NCBI GenBank assembly: GCA_031761405.1
Contig: JASEVX010000003.1
Span: forward strand, 17,632,489-17,696,488
Source: Serripes groenlandicus
Taxonomy: Eukaryota > Mollusca > Bivalvia > Cardiida > Cardiidae
Direction of reading: 5' to 3'
DNA: 64,000 nucleotides
The position numbers were made by a program, and so were the translations under genes. Below are positions 31,546 through 44,500 of this stretch, piece by piece. The stretch's first letter is position 1. Each line of letters begins with the position of its first letter. The notes below the pieces were generated by a model, which searched no databases, was not told the origin of the DNA, and was given only the letters and a program-made list of their open reading frames with translations.

Positions 31546-32416
31546 AAATCTCAATAAACTATTAATAAATTCGAGTCAGTTTGAAATTAAGACGAAAGGA
31601 ATCCAACACCTGGTAGAATATATCAAAGATCTGTCACATTCTCTATCGTCCAGTGACCTCCAGTTTGAAGTAACAGCACTTTCATTGAGGTATGTAACAA
31701 TGCTACTTTCTCAAATTACAATAACAAATATTATAGTGTCTTTTCTTTTTAGATTTTTCACGGGAAAGTTGCTAAATATCATATTATATTGTACAAGAAA
31801 CACATCATAATTAAAACATTATAATTACATGTGACATATTTCCTGTTACATGAGATTATTAAAACGACCACACATTACCTTTAATCAAATGACTTAATAA
31901 AAAAAATCTACTTCTTATGATATTCAAACTGTTTGTTTTGTTTTTTAAATGTATGTCGAAGGCAATTCCCTGTAAGGATGGTAGTGTTTTCTACACTCAT
32001 TGATTGTGAAGCTTTATATATTTCTTGCATTCTTTTAATAATCATGAACGGCAATAATTGTGTACAGCTAGCCTATAATTGTGTACGTAGGTTAACATAT
32101 GTTTAGTGAATTAATTCTATAAACCAGGTCATCAACGGCCCTCGTACATAATGACGGTCTTGTTGAAGATATAACTCATGAGGGAACGGTTCCTATGGAG
32201 ACAGGCCAAGCCGATCCGGAAGCAGACCCTACTAACGCGAGAACGGTTACCACGGAAACAGGCAGTGCCAATCCGGAAGACGACCCTACTTACGCGAGAA
32301 CGGTGACCTTGGAAACAGGCAATATCGATCCGGAGGCAGCAACCAATGCGTGTATGGCACCCTTGGCGGCGGACCAGGATTCAAGAGTATGTACAATATT
32401 AGACGAAAAAAAATAA

Positions 32417-33273
32417 ATTCATTTATTTTAAAACTGAGTAATAAAATATCCTGGCTAGCTAAAGATCTTTATTTGCACATTCCGTTACTTTGATTAATAA
32501 AGAAAGAAAAATAGGAGGATAAAGGCAAGTACAGCCATCTTTGAGCGTTTTCATATATGAAACTAGTGTGTTCAAAACAAAACACAACGTAACGTCGTTA
32601 GAAAAATAATATTATAAAGCGACCGATCACGATATTCATTATTAATAAATTTGATTTTGTTTCACCATTGTCCTATGCCTTATAAAGTTATAATAGCACT
32701 TTTATGGTCAGAACATTACTTTGTTTAATTAAAATCGTCGTAGTTTAATAATAATTCATAATTTAAAACGGGATTTTCCATAAATCTTATAAGATTGTCA
32801 ACGGCGTACTGCAACGTCGCTACAAAATACATATACCGGGTAATTTGATGTACTTTTTTCCGATTGCAAACAAACTAAACCGTGCTTTAAAACAAATATA
32901 TTTATGCGTCAGTTTAATATGCAACTACTTTTAAAAAACACTGTCGGTAGCGTTAATACAATTATAGTAAAATATTAATTCTATAGCTTGGCATTAAACT
33001 TTTTTGAAGTATTGTCACCCATGGCTACTTCGATGAGTGTAGGAGCTTTGAATTGTTGGCCAGATAGCTCAAGCGATTTCGGTTTATAGATTGGTGATGT
33101 CTGTCTGTCTGTCTGTATGAATGTCTGTCTGTCTGTGACTGTCCGTCAAAATTTTCATTGTCGATTTCGGAGGTCAATCCAGCGTTACAGTCTTCAGGGA
33201 TTTCTTGCTATTATTATGATAGGATCTTTATATTATGCTTTTAATAGATCGCACTCCTTTATTCTCATTTCAG
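32417..33273 (+). other. Intron 3 of the hAT gene
   Basis: AT-rich with a (TGTC)n stretch at about 33097-33137. The acceptor 'ttctcatttcag' ends at 33273. No other feature is seen. Confidence 0.5.
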
Positions 33274-36200
33274 AGTCCTAATTATGATGTCCCGATACAA
33301 CCCCCATTACCTGATATAAGCCAGTGTGACACTAACATTCTTACAGACGATGAGAAGTTTGCTTTTATTTCAAACAGGGAGCCAAGTGCCAATTTCATTT
33401 TCCCACCAAAACTATATAAAGATAAACGTAAAAAAGATGGTGTTATGAAACGTTTCTGCAATAGAGATTGGTTCAAAACTTTCAGTTTTATAAGCTATTC
33501 GACCTTGGCTGATGGCTTGTTCTGCTTGGCGTGTGTTTTATTCCCTGACAAAGATCACCGTAGAAGTAAAAAGTTAATTACTGAACCATTTTGTAACTGG
33601 AAAGATGCAACATCAGACTTAAAGGAACATTCGGTATGTGCATATCACTTGAGTTCCATGAGCAGACTTGGTGCATTTATAGATTGTTACAAAAACACAT
33701 CAAAACGAATTGACGTTATCATTACCGAAGGCTCGGAAGATAAGATCTTGGCAAATAAAAGAATCTTAAAATCGATAGTCAGTACGCTTGTGTTTTGTGG
33801 ACGCCAAGGTATTGCATTAAGGTCCCATAGAGATGACGCGAAGACAATTGACGATGACAATATTGACAAGAAAAGTATGCACATTGGAAACTTTAAGGAG
33901 TTGCTTAACTTTCGTATCGGTGCCGGGGACAAAATCCTAGAAGAACACCTTCAGTCATGTGCTAAAAATGCAACTTATACATCAAAAACGACACAAATCG
34001 ATTTGTTACTGTGCATTAAAGACTTCATTCAAAAACATATAGTTGAAGAAATAAAAGATCAAGACATTGGACCGTATTATGGGATACAGTGCGACGAATG
34101 TACAGACTCCAATAATTGGGAAAACCTTGGCATTGTATTACGGTACATGGTGAATGGTAAGCCTGTTGAGCGGTTGATTGATTTCGTGGCGTGTGAAGAA
34201 GTAACAGGAGAAGCGATTTGCAACAGTGTTGTTCAAAGTCTGGAGAGCGTTGGCTTAGATATCGGATTGTGCCGATCCCAAACAATGGACGGAGCAGGTA
34301 ACATGTCTGGTAAAACTAAAGGGTTTGCCGCTAGATTCGCCCAACTATCCCCAAGAGCAATATACCACTACTGTTCTTGTCATGACTTAAACCTAGTTCT
34401 CTGTAAAAGTTGTAAACTTAAAGAAGTCCACATAATGCTTGATTCTATAAAACAACTAGGAATATTCTTCAAGTATTCACCAAAAAGAAGTAGGCGACTC
34501 GAAGAGGCCATTTCAGACTGCAACAAGAACAAAGCCGACGGTGAAAATATCAAGAAGAAAAAATTCTAATTATTTTGTGAAACAAGGTGGGTGGAAAAAC
34601 ATACGTGTTTAGATGACTTTGAATTAATGTATGAAGCTCTCATAATGTGCTTAGAAGCAATTTCGTTACACGAGCGAGGTTGGGATACTAAAGCGGTAGT
34701 TGATGCTAACGGTTTGTTGAAAAGCATAACCAGTCCTACCTTTATAGTTACATTTACGATTGTGCACCACTTTTTCGGCTATTTCAGTGGTATTTCCAGA
34801 AAATTGCAAGGCACTGCTTTGGATATTGTTAAAGCATTTGATATGATAGAGAGTGTTAAGACTGTAGTATTGAATGCGAGACAGGACGATACTGAATACG
34901 AGCGCGCGTTTTCGAGTAAGCCATGTGACATGGCAAAACTTGCAAATATATCTACATAGAACTACCGAGACTATGTATTCGACAGACCCAGAGGAACAAT
35001 GTACCAGCATCCACTGCTAGTGAGTATTATAAACGCGCGGTTTACATTCCATTTCTAGATTCAATGGGTTTCTGAAGTAAGCTCAAGATTTGGAACCTTA
35101 GCGAGGCAGGCTGTACGCGCACTTCATTTGATACCGTCTAACCTTGCGGCCTTAAATGAGGAAATCGATTGACATGATATTCACCTATACAAGGATGATC
35201 TGATGTCACCATCTACGTTCTAACACAAGAAGTTGACATTATGGAAACACCTATGGGACAAACCAAGATAATAAACCAACATATATAGTATCCCACATTG
35301 TCCGACCAAAACTGTGATTGCTTGATGTACCCAAACTATCCACAAAATATTGAGTTTGATGGCATTGGTTGCGGTAAACATCTAGCAGTGTTGAGAGAGC
35401 GAATTCGTCACATGAAGTTCAATCAAAGCAACAAGTTGAGAAGTACTATGAGCGAGGACCGATTTAACGCTCTAGTTTTAATGTACATACACAAAGATAT
35501 TTATATTGATGTAGATCAAATAATAGACATGTTTGCCAGAAAACATCCAAGGAAAATGTTATTGATCAACCCATTGTCATGAACAACCACACGCAAAGTT
35601 ATAAATGAATGACTGATAAATCAGTATGTATTTCTGTTTATTATTTATATAGGTTATATACTGTACGAACGGTTTTGGTTTACTTACATAATGGTAATTT
35701 TACTTAAAAAATTATTGTGCGCCCCCCCCCCCGCCCCCCCCTAACCTCAAATCCTGGATCGCCCTTGGGTAACTTATTCCTCTGAGTGTTTTCCATGTTC
35801 TCAGTGTGTAGAGGATGAAAACACAAACGGAGTCAACTTCCCTTCCTTGAATATACCTCCTCGAGATTTGCATGTAGAACAAACAGAAAGTAACTTGAAA
35901 AAGTCCCACACAATGATCTGCCTCATTAGTTGTTATGTTGTTTGTTGGTTTCCACATTTTCGACATCGTTTAATGTAATGCCCGTAGGTGAATGGAATGT
36001 CTGTTTTACATCTAAAAGCCTGACCGATTTTTCTCTCTGTGTTTCTCTCGTGTAGAGCCTCACGCATCGGAATGATTGTAATCAAACTGCATTGAATACG
36101 ACTTTCAACATCTGACATAATTATCTCTTTTACGGACCTACCTTTAGTCTACGTACCACCTTTTCATATACACTAATATCTTCACATCCTTGCTAAACTG

Positions 36201-36358
36201 TCTATATAATGGGGTTAATATGACAAGTACGATATAAAACTAAGGAAAAGTCAAATCAAAGCCCAGCATGTAAGAATATCTTGCGTAAACAGAAAGTAAG
36301 TGAGATGTAAAACATTTTCTTTTCATTTCAGTATAGAGGTGAATAACATATATATAGG

Positions 36359-36442
36359 ATCTGACATGAGTTGTCATTTCATATAAAGATTTATTAAACG
36401 TGTTTAATAAAACTGTTTATGAAATGACAACAAATGTCAGAT
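36359..36442. repeat. 84-bp imperfect palindrome
   Basis: Arms 'atctgacatgagttgtcatt' and 'aatgacaacaaatgtcagat' with an inner pair 'tttattaaac' / 'gtttaataaa'. Confidence 0.8.
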
Positions 36443-36821
36443 TCTTTTTATCACATGACGAAACACACACAGAAAATCGGGTTTTCCAAAGCTATTTTAA
36501 TTTTCGTCAGTAAACCGTATAACAATGCCACAAATAATTATTCCGATGTCATATTCAGCTTAGTTTATTAAAAGGTATAATAAATACTCATGAGATATTA
36601 ATATTCTATCACATAAAGTGAACTTATGAGGCGTATTTCAGATAAAAATGTACTTAACGTTTACAATATTTCTAGATGAAATTCTACAGGTTTTGGCGCC
36701 CAAAGTGACTAACGTAGGACGTCAAAAACGATGACGTGACGTCATTTTTTCCTAGTATTAGGTCATGTTATATTACACACGTTGTATATAAAGAAATACG
36801 TAATGGGTATATTTATGAAAT

Positions 36822-36981
36822 AGATCTCATTTGAGTGATATACCGGCCTCGTATATCACGATTGGGAGTTCAGGTGTGTAGAAATTAATCACGAAGGCCA
36901 AATGGCCTAAGTGATTAATTTAAACACACCTGAACGACACATCGTGATATAAGAGCCGGTATATCACTCAAAATGAGATCT
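36822..36981. mobile_element. 160-bp foldback element
   Basis: Ends 'agatctcatttgagtgatat' and 'atatcactcaaaatgagatc'. The inner arms 'gttcaggtgtgt' / 'acacacctgaac' and 'ttaatcac' / 'gtgattaa' meet at 'ggccaaatggcc'. Almost the whole unit folds into one hairpin. Confidence 0.85.
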
Positions 36982-39010
36982 TTTCAATTCTAGCACTTTT
37001 TTTATAACTTAAAGGGATACAAATTAAGGGTGAACTATGTTTTGACATGACGTTGTTTTCCTTGATAAATAACGTGTAGGGCTATTCTATCTTTACTCCC
37101 CCATTGTATTTGTTTTCAGGGTAATATTCGACTTTTTCAACTAACCAAAACATTTGAAATCAGTTTATATTAACAGTCTATGAACATTTTATTTTTATTA
37201 TAACTTTTTCAATTGTTCCTTAAACTCATCATGAGCAATTTCTTACTGTCTCATTCTAACACAACGTTTTCGACTGCGCCAAAAATGTTGGTAAAACACG
37301 TGAATGACGTCATTTAAAACAATAACCATAATAACCATAATAACAGTCACCGTTACAATTCAAATTTTCAAACGGCATTTACAACAAAAGCTCGTGACTT
37401 CATTCATAAATGTCAAGCCCAACGTAGTAACGCATGCGCTCTGAGAAACGTTGTATGAAAAATACGCGGGAGGGAATTTCAACAGCCAAAAATAGTTCCG
37501 GAAATTTAGAGTGATATACTGCATTTAGATCACGCTCAAATCCTTCTTTGTGTATAGAAGAGAAATTGTCAATAGTGTTAGAATACATGGGATACAAGCA
37601 TTGTCATGTGATAAAAATAAATATTTATTAAATTGTTATCTATTAAATTTAATTGAATTAAAACCAGTCAGTTTATATTTTTAATGAATACAAAATGACA
37701 CAGATATAGTCCATTTTCCATTAAGGAAAGAAATATTAATGTTATTTTGTCACATGGCAACTGTTGTGAAGCGAGTAAGAGTTATCTTTCTTGATAGTAT
37801 GGCTCAAAACCCTATAAAAGAAACTAAATTTACTCAAAACCTGTACTAGGCTACATATTTTATTTTTTGATATTTTATAGAGTATATTGTCCTCTTTATG
37901 TTGATATATATCTTTCTGTCTAAGACGCGTGCTCATCGGAGATAAATGGAATTGAAGTGGAGTATTTTACATGGGAATGTATAGGAAAATCTCACATATT
38001 CAAATTATTTCAAAGCAATATTATGAAGATGAGATTGCAATATGTGATACATTAATACCAAATCACTCATAAACTTCACCATACACGCGCAATATTAACA
38101 ATATCTGTGATATACCATGAATTAATTTTTTATCATTTTGCATGATTCTTAGCTGGACTGCTACTTAAATAATGACACAACTTGAACAAATCGACCAAGT
38201 CATGAAATTTGTGTGATCAGCAGCCACCTGTCTTTAGCAGCCAGTTTCATCAATGTCCATTGAATGGCTGCTGATATGTCTCTTGAACACATTGTTGAAA
38301 TGGAGTACATTGATCTTGTGATGTGACTTGTGTGGGACTTCATTAGTCGCCGGGCAGAAAACCCGCGACTTCTATTTTTAATAGGTTTTCGGCAATCACA
38401 TGGGAGGAGGAGTTATTATTAGAATTTTTTTTTTTTTAAATGTCTTGAACATATTACTATTGCGTTTGTTTAAAACCACTAAGTTATGACACATCTAAAA
38501 TGAAATAAATATTCCGATGTTTTAAGTATTTGCAGTTTCTTTATTTTGACTCGCATTTATGCTTTTTTGTTTTATTTACGAAGACAAAACAGTCCCTATT
38601 AGCTAAGACTGAGATACTTTATTTTACACTATATACTACATGTAATCAAAAGGCGATAACTACAAACCTTTACGTAGCACAGTCCTAATTTGTTTACATA
38701 CGCGCACCTGCTTGCAGCAGACTGTATATGTGTAAATGTCGAGATGAAAATGGACGTCAAATATTCTCCTTTTATTGGAAATTATAACTTACTGAATGTT
38801 AATTTTCATGTTCAAAGAGATGTCTTGTTTTGTGAAGAAGGCATTTTATAATGTGTATCCATGTATATCTAAAATATGAACTGTTTCTAAGCTAAAACTG
38901 TTGATCGCGTGACCCGCGAATACCAACTGCGTAGATCATCTCCTTTGCAGAGAGCCGCTCTTTACACTCACTTACAAATAGTAAATCATAGGTGATTTAA
39001 AATGTTTATT

Positions 39011-39210
39011 NNNNNNNNNNNNNNNNNNNNNNNNNNNNNNNNNNNNNNNNNNNNNNNNNNNNNNNNNNNNNNNNNNNNNNNNNNNNNNNNNNNNNNNNNN
39101 NNNNNNNNNNNNNNNNNNNNNNNNNNNNNNNNNNNNNNNNNNNNNNNNNNNNNNNNNNNNNNNNNNNNNNNNNNNNNNNNNNNNNNNNNNNNNNNNNNNN
39201 NNNNNNNNNN
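39011..39210. other. Assembly gap, 200 N
   Basis: A run of exactly 200 N, a conventional scaffold gap of unknown true size. Confidence 0.99.
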
Positions 39211-39692
39211 CTTAATGCGCTTACTGCGCTTACTTACTAGCTGCCCATTATGGGTAACATATACGACAGTAACAAATGATCTCCACTCCGGTCTGTTCAT
39301 TCAGTTCTTCTCTTTAGTGCGTAGCGATTTTTTTTTTGTTCTCATGATTTCCTTCAATGATGTGTGCAATGTATGTTTCTTTTGACAAACATTGTCCGTC
39401 TTTTACCTTAGCACATTTCAAAGTCTTTGCCATCGTCTTTTCATTAGCATTTCCTTCACATCTTGAGTCAAATATGTAATATATTCATGTCGGGCTCTTT
39501 GGAAAACCCAGTGTCATTTGACATGAATTTCTTAAAACTTGCTATAAAACTTGTAGTTTTTATGAAATAAAGTATATCGTATTGTGTTGTATTATTTGAT
39601 TTACTTCTAGTAAGAATTGACAGTATTAAAGTGTTAGTCATTTGATATAATTCTCCAGAATGTAGCGTGACTCGTATAACATAACTCATGTT

Positions 39693-39864
39693 TTAACAAT
39701 TTCCCACATACAGACGCTTTCTGACACTTCTGGAGCAAACGACTTTTGGAAACATAATGAGCAATTTCTCCCTTTGCCACAATGTTTTCAACTCTTTTTC
39801 AATAATCATCATTTATAGATATTTCCATATTTTTGTGAACATGTTTTCAAAGTCGTCTGCTGTA
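39693..39864. mobile_element. TTAA MITE copy, right end replaced
   Basis: 'ttaacaatttcccacataca' on the left and 'gtcgtctgctgta' on the right, where it passes directly into the next MITE. Confidence 0.68.
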
Positions 39865-40022
39865 GGGGATAGAGGTATAGAGTAATGATTCCTGAAACAG
39901 AAAATCCACAGGAGGCGAAAAGAGTCTGTTCGGATTAACCTGTGCAGCATGCTTAGGCTGATCTGGGTCGATACTTTACGCAGAGTCCATAATGTTGGTT
40001 TTCTCGCGGGACGGCTCACATG
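39865..40022. mobile_element. Half copy of the 'gagccgtcccgcgag' MITE
   Basis: 'ggggatagaggtatagagta' to 'ttctcgcgggacggctcaca'. Only the right half of the ~265-bp family consensus is present. Confidence 0.82.
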
Positions 40023-40360
40023 TTTGCCCCAGTTTGTCTCAAAGCGGACGTATCTTGAAATGTCATATCACGTAAAACCACAACTCGGTCAACTTATTTC
40101 CGACTTAAATTGATGTGTCTTTGGCTTTTAACCATTCGTTCAAAAAGTGGGAGGGTAGTAAAAGTGTTGTGAAGAGCTTTGTCGTTTTAGGACAGCCCGA
40201 AAGCCAGCCATTTATTTTAATTAGTGTAATATTTATTTAACAACGATTCGTATAACTTATATGTCTCAACCAGTACCCGCGTCTTAAGTCATCCATCAAT
40301 GGGCTTATTAGAGACTAATTGGGGAAGGTAGTCTGTTCTATTGTCTTTAGAGACTGTTGA

Positions 40361-40730
40361 GCTGGCCTTTATGTAAAACGGCGTTATGTGAGAAGGCGTT
40401 ATGTGAGCTGGCCTTTATGTAAAACGGCGTTATGTGAGAAGGCGTTATGTTAACTGGTCGTTATGAGAGCTGCCCTTTATGTGAGAAGGCGTTATGTGAG
40501 CTGGCCTTTATGTGCGAAGGCGTTATGTGAGAAGACGTTATGTCAGCTGGCCGCTTTGTGAGAATGCGTTGTGTAAGCTGGCCGCTATGTGAGAAGGCGT
40601 TATGTAAACTGGTCGTTATGTGAACTGGTCGTTATGTGAGATGTCGTTATGTGAACTGGTCGTTATGTGAGATGTCGTTATGTGAACTGGTCGTTATGTG
40701 AGATGTCGTTATGTGAGCTGGCCGCTACAA
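40361..40730. repeat. 15-16-bp minisatellite
   Basis: Units 'gttatgtgagctggcc', 'gttatgtgagaaggc' and 'gttatgtgaactggtc' are repeated over about 370 bp, with unit types in short blocks. Confidence 0.9.
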
Positions 40731-40780
40731 TATCACTAAAATACAATTGAAAACGGCATCAAACTCAACAAAAACAACCG

Positions 40781-40987
40781 ACATATGACAACTCTTCGTC
40801 AGACGACTTAGAAAACGTGCTGGAAACCTTGAAAATCTCCATAAGTAAGGGTTTAATTATTAAATACAGTTAAGAACATTGTTGAAAAAGGAGAAGTTGC
40901 TCATTATGAGCAAGTTCTCCTTTTGGCACAATGTTTCCAAGAGTCTTCTGCTGTAGAGGCGTCAAAATGTGTCTGAATGTTGGTAGG
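40781..40987. mobile_element. TTAA MITE copy (degenerate ends)
   Basis: 'cgtcagacgacttagaaaac', the palindromic core 'ggagaagttgctcattatga' with its mirror 'gagcaagttctcc', then 'cttctgctgtagaggcgtca'. Confidence 0.65.
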
Positions 40988-41191
40988 TGTTATGCCGCGT
41001 CTGGAGATTTATAGAATCTCCTGAACGAGATCATATATAGTTGAAGTGGCCTAAAACTAATGGGGCTACAGTTCTATGTCTTTTATAGAAAAGTATGCAT
41101 CTAGGACTAGCTAACCCGGCATATTAACGTTACGATAATTTACGTTAAAATGAGTAACGAGTTACGATTGTTTTATATTGTTTGACCGTTT

Positions 41192-41193
<2 letters not shown>

Positions 41194-41229
<36 letters not shown>
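41194..41229. repeat. (AT)n microsatellite
   Basis: About 16 AT units just outside the SLC6 last exon. Confidence 0.95.
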
Positions 41230-41230
<1 letters not shown>

Positions 41231-41384
41231 CGCCAAATGTCCATTTACGAAAAAAAAAAAAAGATTTATGTAGATGAATATAACACATTTTATATTTTGG
41301 TACAATCTACAAAGCAACATTCAGTTAAAAAAAAAATCATGTTTCAATCCCAAACCACTCATACAAAAGAAAAAAAATATCAAA

Positions 41385-41525
41385 TCACTTTCTTTCAAAG
41401 ATATCCTGTAATATTCTGCCTTTAATACTGGAAGCATATTTATAAGGATGTAACTTGTAATGTTCTCTGGCACTGTGGTCATTTGGCAGCCACACTTTAC
41501 TCGGCTGTAGAGACATTTTAAGTCG
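41385..41525 (-). CDS. SLC6 last coding exon (C-terminal tail)
   Basis: Acceptor gtttcttttacag. Encodes [20 protein letters not shown] ... [19 protein letters not shown] and stop TGA at 41385-41387. Family tails have a similar W-P-x-(4)-R layout. No clear polyadenylation signal was seen in the next 150 bp. Confidence 0.92.
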   Translation of the reverse strand, partial: RLKMSLQPSKVWLPNDHSAREHYKLHPYKYASSIKGRILQDIFERK

Positions 41526-44500
41526 CTGTAAAAGAAACAATATAAAACAGGTTACACTTGCATGTCCGGCAGCAGGGAAACACGAATGAATAGTACGAAA
41601 TTATTCTTAAAAAAAAAAAAGAAAAAAAGTACAGTCATAAGTCAAAATGCCACAATTAAGATAATTCAATATTTCAGTTATGGTCAATTCAAGAACAGGG
41701 CCCAAAACGACTATAATGTTGATTTTCTCGCGGGACGGCTCATTTCGCTGTATTTCTGCCCGATCTTCTGCGAATGAATACATTTTGGCATAGCGATTCC
41801 CTGTTTATAGCGACCATACTTTTAGTTCCCAAATACACATGTTCTGTATTAATGACCCTCTGCATTTAAAGACCAACTTTGAACAAAGACCATAGTGTTC
41901 ACTTCCCATGGGTGATCTTTAAAACACAGGTTTGACTGGATATATATTTGTTGACCCTTGCACATGTATTCATCAACAGTTCATTTGACAAGGATTTATA
42001 AGGATAGTACCATACAAAAATATGAGGACTATTTGCCAACCGATTGAATACCCTTATTCTGTGTTTATTCATGACTGACGGGTTGATATAGTGAACCCCG
42101 GGACGTGTTGTCGCCATACCTGTATAAGTGTTCCGTTTTGACGAAGTACCGTCACAATGCCAATGGCGATCATACCGGCGATAGGCAAGAGACCGAAGCC
42201 CACCCCAATCGATATTGCTGTCAAACTGTACACGTATCCATCGCCGAAGTCAGGAGCTGTGTACTTCGATAACATTGTGAAAAAGCAAACCTTGAAAAAG
42301 TTAAAAATATTGGTTTAAGACATATAGTTTTAACGGCAGTGAACTCGCGATAACTTAATGTTGAAAGTGACCCATACTTCGATTCATCGACATGTTAGAG
42401 TGAGCCCACTATTTCGTGTAAAATTAATGTACATGTATATAATTACAGCTCCGTTATGTGAAATGTGTGATTTCATTATTGAAAATATTTAGATTAAATA
42501 TATATAATTTGTCTTTATCTGTCTTAAAATGTTTTAAGTAATTATAATATAATATGAAAAGTATGCTACAGTAGTGATATGCAGCCTTGTCTTGTCTACT
42601 CGGACTCGGCAACATTACCACTTCTCTCGACCTTCGGTCTTGGGAAATACTAATTGTTGCACACGCCTCGTCGTAAAATAAAAAAGCGACATATTGCTAC
42701 AGCAACTCAATATAAGCCGTTCTACTAGAAAACCAACATCATGGACTATGCGTATTGTATCGATCCAGATCAGCCTGCGCAGTCCATGCAGGCTAATCCG
42801 GGCCGACACATTCCGTCTCGGTGGGATAGAGGTATAGAGTAAGGATTCCTGAAAATAAAATCCACAGGAGGAGAAAAGTGTCTGCACGGATTAGCCTGTG
42901 CGGTATGCTTAGGCTGATCCGGGTCGATACTTTACGCAGAGTACACAATGTTGGTTTTCTTGTGGGACGTCTCATATATTACTGGTGATGATTTGAGACA
43001 ATACGGAGAAGAAAATGCACATGTCATAAACCCCGAGATATTATTTAGAATACACAAGGGCTAATGAAATAGAAATAGAAATAAATCCGAATCTCTGTGT
43101 TTATATTGTCTGTGACTACATTGTCATATGCAGTTGTAAAACAAACATCTCAGTATATCTTCAAAACCCAAAGTTGTGAGGCATAAATCAGATGCATGCT
43201 ATTTGACATGCTTTTACTTTTCCCAATGATTTCAAAACGCTTAAAACTTAAATTCATAATGATTTCAAAAACGACTATTTACATTCCATATATTCTGTCC
43301 TCAACTTCTCGGAAAAGCCTTACTGACATTACACATAACCATCTATTATGTTAAATGTGTATATATGAATTGGCTATGAGTATGTAATATTAAATGCTAA
43401 AGATAAAGATAAAGATAAAGAAAGATAAAGTTTACATTGTTCGAATCTAAATTGTTCGAAAATGCATATTCAAAAAGTGCCTCTTAAATGTTTGTAAAAA
43501 GGGCTGGATAAGAATGCCACAAATAAATGATTGACAATAGAAAATACGTTCTAAAACTTACGACTGCAAACATAGGAATTATGACGGTCCATAGACATCG
43601 AAGCAATACAGAAACATCCCTTCCTGTCATCATTTTGATGTCACTGCAGAATCTGTCTGTCCCTACATTATTAACATGTAACATGTATAAATACTGATTA
43701 ACTAATATAATTGAGACGTCCCGCGAGAAAACCAACATTATGTGTTATGTATCGAACTAGATCAGGCTAATCCGTCCGACACATTCTCAAGGGGATAGAT
43801 GTATAGAGTAATGCTTTCCTAAAACAGAAAATCAACAGGAGTCGAAAAGTGTCTGTCCGGATTAGCCTGCGTGGCATGCTAAGGCTGATCCGGATCGATA
43901 TTTTACGCAGAGTCCACAATGTTGGTTTACTCGTGGGACGGCTCATATTAAGAGCGGTCATTAGAGAAAGCAAAGACACAGGTTGACAGATAGAAGTCCT
44001 GTGGGAGCGGTCATTAGAGAAAGCAAAGACACAGGTTGACAGATAGAAGTCCTGTGGGAGCGGTCATTAGAGAAAGCAAAGACACAGGTTGACAGATAGA
44101 AGTCCTGTGGGAGCGGTCATTAGAGAAAGCAAAGACACAGGTTGACAGATAGAAGTCCTGTGGGAGCGGTCATTAGAGAAAGCAAAGACACAGGTTGACA
44201 GATAGAAGTCCTGTGGGAGCGGTCATTAGAGAAAGCAAAGACACAGGTTGACAGATAGAAGACCTGTGGGAGCGGTCATTAGAGAAAGCAAAGACACAGG
44301 TTGACAGATAGAAGGCCTGTGGGAGCGGTCATTAGAGAAAGCAAAGACACAGGTTGACAGATAGAAGTCCTGTGGGAGCGGTCATTAGAGAAAGCAAAGA
44401 CACAGGTTGACAGATAGAAGACCTGTGGGAGCGGTCATTAGAGAAAGCAAAGACACAGGTTGACAGATAGAAGACCTGTGGGAGCGGTCATTAGAGAAAG

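Larger units (their letters stand above)
31325..35582 (+). pseudogene. hAT transposase, ZMYM1-like, four exons, nonsense-broken
   Basis: Proposed exons: 31325-~31433 (ATG, FKRAKFESQRTLDAFFSQ), ~31573-31690 (KGIQHLVEYIKDLSHSLS...), 32128-32386 (three ~20-residue repeats around ARTVT.ETG..(D/N)PE.DPT) and 33274 to the stop region. Exon 2/3 (phase 2) and exon 3/4 (phase 0) join in frame at GT-AG sites. Exon 4 has a TTF-type finger region (RFCNRDWFKTF...FCLACVLFP), the DUF4371 core (GIQCDECTDSNNWENLGIVLRY; SQTMDGAGNMSG; HYCSCHDLNLVL) and, near 35430-35570, the hAT dimerisation tail (LRSTMSEDRFNALVLMYIHKD). An in-frame TAA at 34567 falls just before FCETRWVEKHTC in the same frame. A second stop at 34957 and several frameshifts to 35300 follow. 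Not functional as assembled. Confidence 0.83.
31046..35767 (+). mobile_element. hAT DNA transposon (ZMYM1/DUF4371 type), inactive
   Basis: The left end 'ataggcggatccgg' mirrors the right end, whose reverse complement reads 'caagggcgatccagg'. Both ends are followed inward by C-runs or G-runs (31061-31072; 35719-35741). 'ggtaac' flanks both sides (31040-31045 and 35768-35773), compatible with a decayed 8-bp target duplication. The hAT assignment rests mainly on the encoded transposase. Total length is 4.7 kb. Confidence 0.75.
35768..39010. other. Gene-free stretch with palindromes
   Basis: Apart from the two palindromes listed separately I find no gene. 37400-37600 has a 65-codon minus-strand frame that I regard as chance or repeat. 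38150-38340 looks like a repeat with 'gctgctgatatgtctcttga'. Confidence 0.5.

Noticed and set aside
34567..34569. Stop-codon readthrough in the hAT transposase
   Set aside because: The frame continues after TAA, but later stops and frameshifts to 35300 show ordinary decay.
37400..37597. 65-residue minus-strand frame as a gene
   Set aside because: No splice sites or family features. The sequence looks like dispersed repeat.
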